In this document: positions 60,973 to 64,000 of the stretch, in pieces
Layout: every line of letters begins with the position of its first letter
Numbering within the stretch: the stretch's first letter is position 1
Source: Microbacterium arabinogalactanolyticum
GTDB taxonomy: Bacteria > Actinomycetota > Actinomycetes > Actinomycetales > Microbacteriaceae
Direction: 5' to 3'
NCBI RefSeq assembly: GCF_030268005.1
Contig: NZ_BRZC01000007.1
Coordinates: forward strand, 891,611 to 955,610
DNA: 64,000 bases
Translations under genes and position numbers: made by a program
The notes under the pieces: generated by a model
Seen by the model: the letters and a program-made list of their open reading frames with translations, nothing else
Databases searched by the model: none
Told to the model about the DNA's origin: nothing

Positions 60973-61452
60973 ATGAAGACGCTGCTGCTGGCCCGCCACG
61001 CGAAGTCGGACTGGGGCCTGCACGGCCTCGCAGATCAGGACCGGCCACTGAACGGCCGAGGTCGTCGTGACGCCCCGGCCATGGCCGCCCGTCTGCTCGG
61101 TGAGGGCATCGCAGTCCAGCGCATCGTGTCGAGCACCGCCGTCCGCGCGCGCAGCACCGCCGACGAGTACGCCGCGGCCTTCGGCATCCCGGTGATCGAG
61201 GAGGACGCGCTGTATGCGGCATCCGCCCGCACGATCCTCGAAGTCGCGTCAGCCCTCCCCGACGACATCGACGTGGCGATGCTGGTCGGCCACAACCCCG
61301 GAATGACGGACGCCGTCGCCGAGCTGACCGGTGCCTTCGTGGAGTTCCCGACCTGCGCCGTCGCGGAGTGCGCCGTCGACGTCGGCTCGTGGCCCGAGCT
61401 CATCGAGGGGTCGGGCCGGATGCTGCGCCTCCGAACGCCCGGGAACGCCTGA
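60973..61452 (+). CDS. histidine phosphatase (SixA-like)
   Basis: A 159-residue single-domain histidine phosphatase. The catalytic RHG-like motif is LLARHAKSDWG (phospho-His is His14 region), with Arg in VSSTAVRARSTADEY and the second His in LVGHNPGM. The short length is that of SixA, which dephosphorylates phosphohistidine proteins. Homologues act on varied phosphate esters. It stands alone between two minus-strand genes. Confidence 0.88.
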   Translation: MKTLLLARHAKSDWGLHGLADQDRPLNGRGRRDAPAMAARLLGEGIAVQRIVSSTAVRARSTADEYAAAFGIPVIEEDALYAASARTILEVASALPDDIDVAMLVGHNPGMTDAVAELTGAFVEFPTCAVAECAVDVGSWPELIEGSGRMLRLRTPGNA

Positions 61453-61474
61453 GCCTCGCCGCGGCGGAGCGCGC

Positions 61475-62743
61475 TCAGGCCATCGCCGCCGCGGCGGCCT
61501 CGTCCTCGGTGGTCGCGACCAGCTGACCGCAGGCTCCGTCGATCTCCTTGCCGCGGGTGTCGCGCAGGGTGGTCGGGATGCCTGCGTCGTTCAGGCGGCG
61601 CACGAACTCGTTCTGCACGTCGATGTCGGACGAGGTCCAGATCGACCCGGGCGTGGGGTTCAGCGGGATCGGGTTCACGTGCACCCAGCCGCGGCCGCGC
61701 GCATTGAGCTTCTCCGCGAGCAGGTCGGCGCGCCAGGCGTGGTCGTTCATGTCCTTGATCAGCGCGTACTCGATCGAGACACGGCGGCCGGTCTTCTCGA
61801 AGTACTCGCGCGCGGCATCCAGCGCCTCGTCGACCTTCCAGCGCGAGTTGACCGGGATCAACTCGTCGCGCAGCTGGTCGTCGGGGGCGTGCAGCGAGAG
61901 GGCGAAAGTCACTGGGATGTTCTCGTCGGCGAGCTTGCGGATCGCCGGGACCAGGCCGACGGTGGACACCGTGATGCCTCGGGCGCTCATGCCCAGGCCG
62001 TTCGGCTGCGGCGCGACCATCACGCGCACGGCATCCATCACGCGCTTGTAGTTGGCCAGCGGCTCACCCATGCCCATGAACACGATGTTCGAGACCCGCT
62101 CCATGGAGTGGTCGCTCGCCCGCTTGCCGCCCAGCTCGCCGTTCGCGATGGCGCGGTTGGCGCGCACGATCTGCTCGACGATCTCGGCCGTCGACATGTT
62201 GCGGGTCAGGCCCGCCTGGCCGGTGGCGCAGAAGGGGCAGTTCATGCCGCAGCCCGCCTGCGACGACACGCACAGCGTGATCCGGCCGGGATAGCGCATC
62301 AGCACCGATTCGACCAGGGCGCCGTCATGCAGCCGCCAGAGGAACTTGATGGTGTCGCCGCGGTCGGTGGTGAGCCGGCGCACCTCGGTCATGAGCGGCG
62401 GCAGCATCCCGCCGACGAGCTCCTCGCGCTGGTCCGCGGGAAGGTCGGTCATGTGCGCCGGGTCGGAGGTGTAGTGCGTGAAGTAGTGGGTCGACAGCTG
62501 CTTCGCACGGAAACCGGGGAGCCCCAGCTCCTTCACCTTCGTGATGCGCTCCTCGGGCGTCATGTCGGCCAGGTGCACGGGCGGCTTGCCGCGCTTGGGG
62601 CTCGCGAACTGCAGCAACGGCCGCCCCTCGGCATCCTTCTTCTGCGTCCACCCCTCCGTGGCAGGGCGCACCTGCGTGCGAGCGGGCCCGGTGGTGCGCA
62701 CGGGCGTGCTGCGGGCAGGCGGGGTCTTGTCGGATGCAGGCAT
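61475..62743 (-). CDS. rlmN: 23S rRNA (adenine2503-C2)-methyltransferase RlmN
   Basis: A 422-residue radical-SAM methyltransferase. The 4Fe-4S CxxxCxxC is in [14 protein letters not shown], the family segment [12 protein letters not shown] follows, and the catalytic Cys near the C-terminus is in [11 protein letters not shown]. The first 45 residues are a basic, Pro/Thr-rich extension. It methylates C2 of A2503 in 23S rRNA and A37 of some tRNAs. A housekeeping gene that marks the end of the sugar-catabolic region. Confidence 0.95.
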   Translation of the reverse strand: MPASDKTPPARSTPVRTTGPARTQVRPATEGWTQKKDAEGRPLLQFASPKRGKPPVHLADMTPEERITKVKELGLPGFRAKQLSTHYFTHYTSDPAHMTDLPADQREELVGGMLPPLMTEVRRLTTDRGDTIKFLWRLHDGALVESVLMRYPGRITLCVSSQAGCGMNCPFCATGQAGLTRNMSTAEIVEQIVRANRAIANGELGGKRASDHSMERVSNIVFMGMGEPLANYKRVMDAVRVMVAPQPNGLGMSARGITVSTVGLVPAIRKLADENIPVTFALSLHAPDDQLRDELIPVNSRWKVDEALDAAREYFEKTGRRVSIEYALIKDMNDHAWRADLLAEKLNARGRGWVHVNPIPLNPTPGSIWTSSDIDVQNEFVRRLNDAGIPTTLRDTRGKEIDGACGQLVATTEDEAAAAAMA

Positions 62744-62822
62744 GCATCAAGGGTACGGGGAACGACCCGCGAGAGGGCTGGATGCCCGGTATCCGAGCCT
62801 CCGGACTGGCAGGCTGGTCGGC

Positions 62823-63281
62823 ATGGAACCATGGATGTGGATCGTGGCCGTCGTCGTCCTGCTGGTGCTCGTACCGTGGGCCACCAAGGGGATGCGGCCG
62901 AAGGCGCCGCAGCCACCGCAGCCGACGGCGTCCATCGCACCTCGCGCCCTGTCTCCCGCGGAGTCCGCCGAGATCGACGCTCTGGTCGCCGGCGACCGGA
63001 AGATCGCGGCGATCAAGCGCCTGCGCGAGCTGCAGTCGCTGGGACTGCAGGAGGCCAAGGACGCGATCGACGCCTGGGATCCCGGAACGACGTGGACGCC
63101 GGCCGCGGCGGCATCCGCTTCCGCTTCCGCTTCCGCACCAGGGGACGCCCTGACGCCGGCAGCCCGCGCCGAGATCGCCGCGCTCATCGCCGGCGACGAG
63201 AAGATCCGGGCGATCAAGCGCTACCGCGAGGAGACCGGCGTGGGGCTGAAACAGGCGAAGGACGCCGTCGAGAACTGGTGA
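62823..63281 (+). CDS. membrane-anchored protein with two L7/L12 C-terminal-like segments
   Basis: A 152-residue protein with an N-terminal membrane helix (WMWIVAVVVLLVLVPW). Two copies of a roughly 35-residue helical motif follow that resembles the C-terminal domain of ribosomal protein L7/L12. The first is AGDRKIAAIKRLRELQ with GLQEAKDAIDAW; the second is AGDEKIRAIKRYREET with GVGLKQAKDAVENW. They are joined by an Ala/Ser linker. Actinobacteria often carry single-copy proteins of this type; function is unknown. It ends four bases before the operator of eda. Confidence 0.8.
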   Translation: MEPWMWIVAVVVLLVLVPWATKGMRPKAPQPPQPTASIAPRALSPAESAEIDALVAGDRKIAAIKRLRELQSLGLQEAKDAIDAWDPGTTWTPAAAASASASASAPGDALTPAARAEIAALIAGDEKIRAIKRYREETGVGLKQAKDAVENW

Positions 63282-63284
63282 ACT

Positions 63285-63304
63285 CGACTTGTAATTACAA
63301 GTCG
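63285..63304. promoter_or_regulatory. perfect 20-bp palindromic operator, UTRA-regulon motif (site 4)
   Basis: CGACTTGTAATTACAAGTCG is a perfect inverted repeat, the strongest copy of the motif in the window. It starts four bases after the preceding stop and lies 36 bases before the eda start. Confidence 0.8.
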
Positions 63305-63339
63305 TTTCGGCGCACAATGGAGCGACGAACGGAGCCCCC

Positions 63340-63978
63340 ATGACCGACCGCCTCTCCCGCGCCCGCGCTGCCGGTGTCCTCGCCGTGCTGCGCGCTCCCT
63401 CCCCCGAGTCCGCCCTGGAGGCCGCTGACGCCATCATCCGCGGCGGCATCCCCGGTATCGAGGTCACGTACTCCACACCCGACGCCCCCGCCGTGATCCG
63501 CGAGCTGATCGCCCGCCACGGCGACGCGGCGTACATCGGCGCCGGCACGGTCACCACGCCCGAGCAGGCGGCGGCTGCGGCCGAGGCCGGTGCGGAGTTC
63601 CTGGTGAGCCCCGGCACACTCCCCGCCCTCACCCGCGCCATGCTCGACACCGGCAAGGTCGTCATGACCGGCGCACTGACGCCGACCGAGGTCATGGCGG
63701 CGCTGGAGCTGGGCGTCGACGTGGTGAAGATCTTCCCGGCATCCCTCGGCGGACCGTCCTACCTCGGTGCGCTGCGCGGCCCGTTCCCCGACGCGCCGCT
63801 GATGCCCACGGGTGGCGTCAAGCCCGAGAACGTGGCGGACTGGTTCGCAGCCGGCGCCGTGGCCGTCGGCGCGGGCGGGGACCTGGCGAACTCGGCGTCC
63901 ATCACGGCCGGCGACTGGGCCGACCTCGAGGCCCGAGCCGCCCGCTTCGCCGCCGCACTGGCCGCGGCGCGGGGCTGA
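63340..63978 (+). CDS. eda: 2-keto-3-deoxy-6-phosphogluconate / 4-hydroxy-2-oxoglutarate aldolase
   Basis: A 212-residue class I aldolase. The catalytic Glu is in GGIPGIEVTYST, the phosphate-binding loop is GAGTVTTPEQA and the Schiff-base Lys is about residue 130 in VVKIFPASLGG. It cleaves KDPG, or a related 2-keto-3-deoxy phosphate such as KDPGal, to pyruvate and a triose phosphate. Eleven bases separate GGAG-like sequence and ATG. The palindrome upstream places it in the same predicted regulon as the kinase/isomerase and rbs genes, so it may serve that sugar. The last 22 bases of the window after it hold nothing recognisable. Confidence 0.92.
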   Translation: MTDRLSRARAAGVLAVLRAPSPESALEAADAIIRGGIPGIEVTYSTPDAPAVIRELIARHGDAAYIGAGTVTTPEQAAAAAEAGAEFLVSPGTLPALTRAMLDTGKVVMTGALTPTEVMAALELGVDVVKIFPASLGGPSYLGALRGPFPDAPLMPTGGVKPENVADWFAAGAVAVGAGGDLANSASITAGDWADLEARAARFAAALAAARG

Positions 63979-64000
63979 CCCGTTCTCGCCCCTGCTGAGC

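Noticed and set aside
1..64000. Mobile elements, integrases, tRNA or attachment sites
   Set aside because: No transposase, integrase, phage gene or tRNA cloverleaf was recognised, and base composition looks even throughout, so transfer of the region is not supported by this window alone.

Overview
The window is high-GC DNA with densely packed operons, many GTG starts, ATGA/TGATG gene overlaps and near-exclusive use of G/C at third codon positions. Together with the very frequent words GGATGCC/GGCATCC, this suggests an actinobacterium of the Microbacteriaceae, most likely Microbacterium; that assignment is inference. No tRNA, rRNA, insertion sequence, phage gene or CRISPR array was seen. About 60 genes are supported. 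Most belong to one large carbohydrate-uptake and catabolism region, and the last 10 kb hold more general genes.

Region by region. 0-6.3 kb: the end of a sugar ABC transporter operon (two permeases) with an unrecognised alpha/alpha-toroid-like protein, an RraA-type aldolase, an aldo/keto reductase and an amidohydrolase-type lactonase. 6.3-11.6 kb (minus strand): a secreted 1354-residue beta-helix protein, a GDSL hydrolase and a GntR/FCD regulator. 11.9-20.3 kb: a second ABC operon (two permeases, a Tat-type lipoprotein), a secreted BNR beta-propeller with a discoidin-like domain, an FAD oxidoreductase and a LacI-like protein without a DNA-binding domain. 20.4-23.3 kb: a DeoR regulator, an acetyl-xylan-esterase-like hydrolase, a VOC protein and a cupin-type phosphoglucose isomerase. 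23.4-28.1 kb: an FGGY kinase, two dehydrogenases, a phosphotriesterase-like protein and a small monooxygenase-fold protein.

28.3-33 kb: an rbsA-rbsC-rbsB-type ABC transporter and a ketose 3-epimerase, divergent from a LacI regulator. 34.1-40.3 kb: what looks like a complete non-phosphorylating L-fucose pathway. It comprises FucU mutarotase, fucose dehydrogenase, fuconolactonase, fuconate dehydratase, a keto-deoxy-fuconate dehydrogenase and a diketo-acid hydrolase, with its own FadR-type regulator. 40.3-43.2 kb: a transaldolase, divergent from rbsK-rbsD and a GntR/UTRA regulator. 43.2-52.8 kb: a PYG-repeat membrane protein, a Cds1-like PLP enzyme, an ACT-domain protein, a GlcD-type FAD dehydrogenase, a FadR regulator, a class V aminotransferase and a third sugar-type ABC transporter.

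52.8-64 kb: an aldo/keto reductase and a two-component system, followed by a flavin-transfer/electron-transfer group (a ferric-reductase-like flavocytochrome, an FMN-binding lipid-side protein and ApbE). Then come a DUF4407 protein, a SixA-like phosphatase, RlmN, a membrane protein with two L7/L12-like segments, and a KDPG aldolase.

The main non-gene observation is regulatory wiring. At least five separate operator families can be read by eye, each beside its likely regulator. One palindrome (ACYTGTNAnNACARGT) occurs at four to six promoters up to 40 kb apart. It links the kinase/isomerase cluster, rbsACB, the transaldolase/rbsKD/regulator locus and eda into one predicted regulon.
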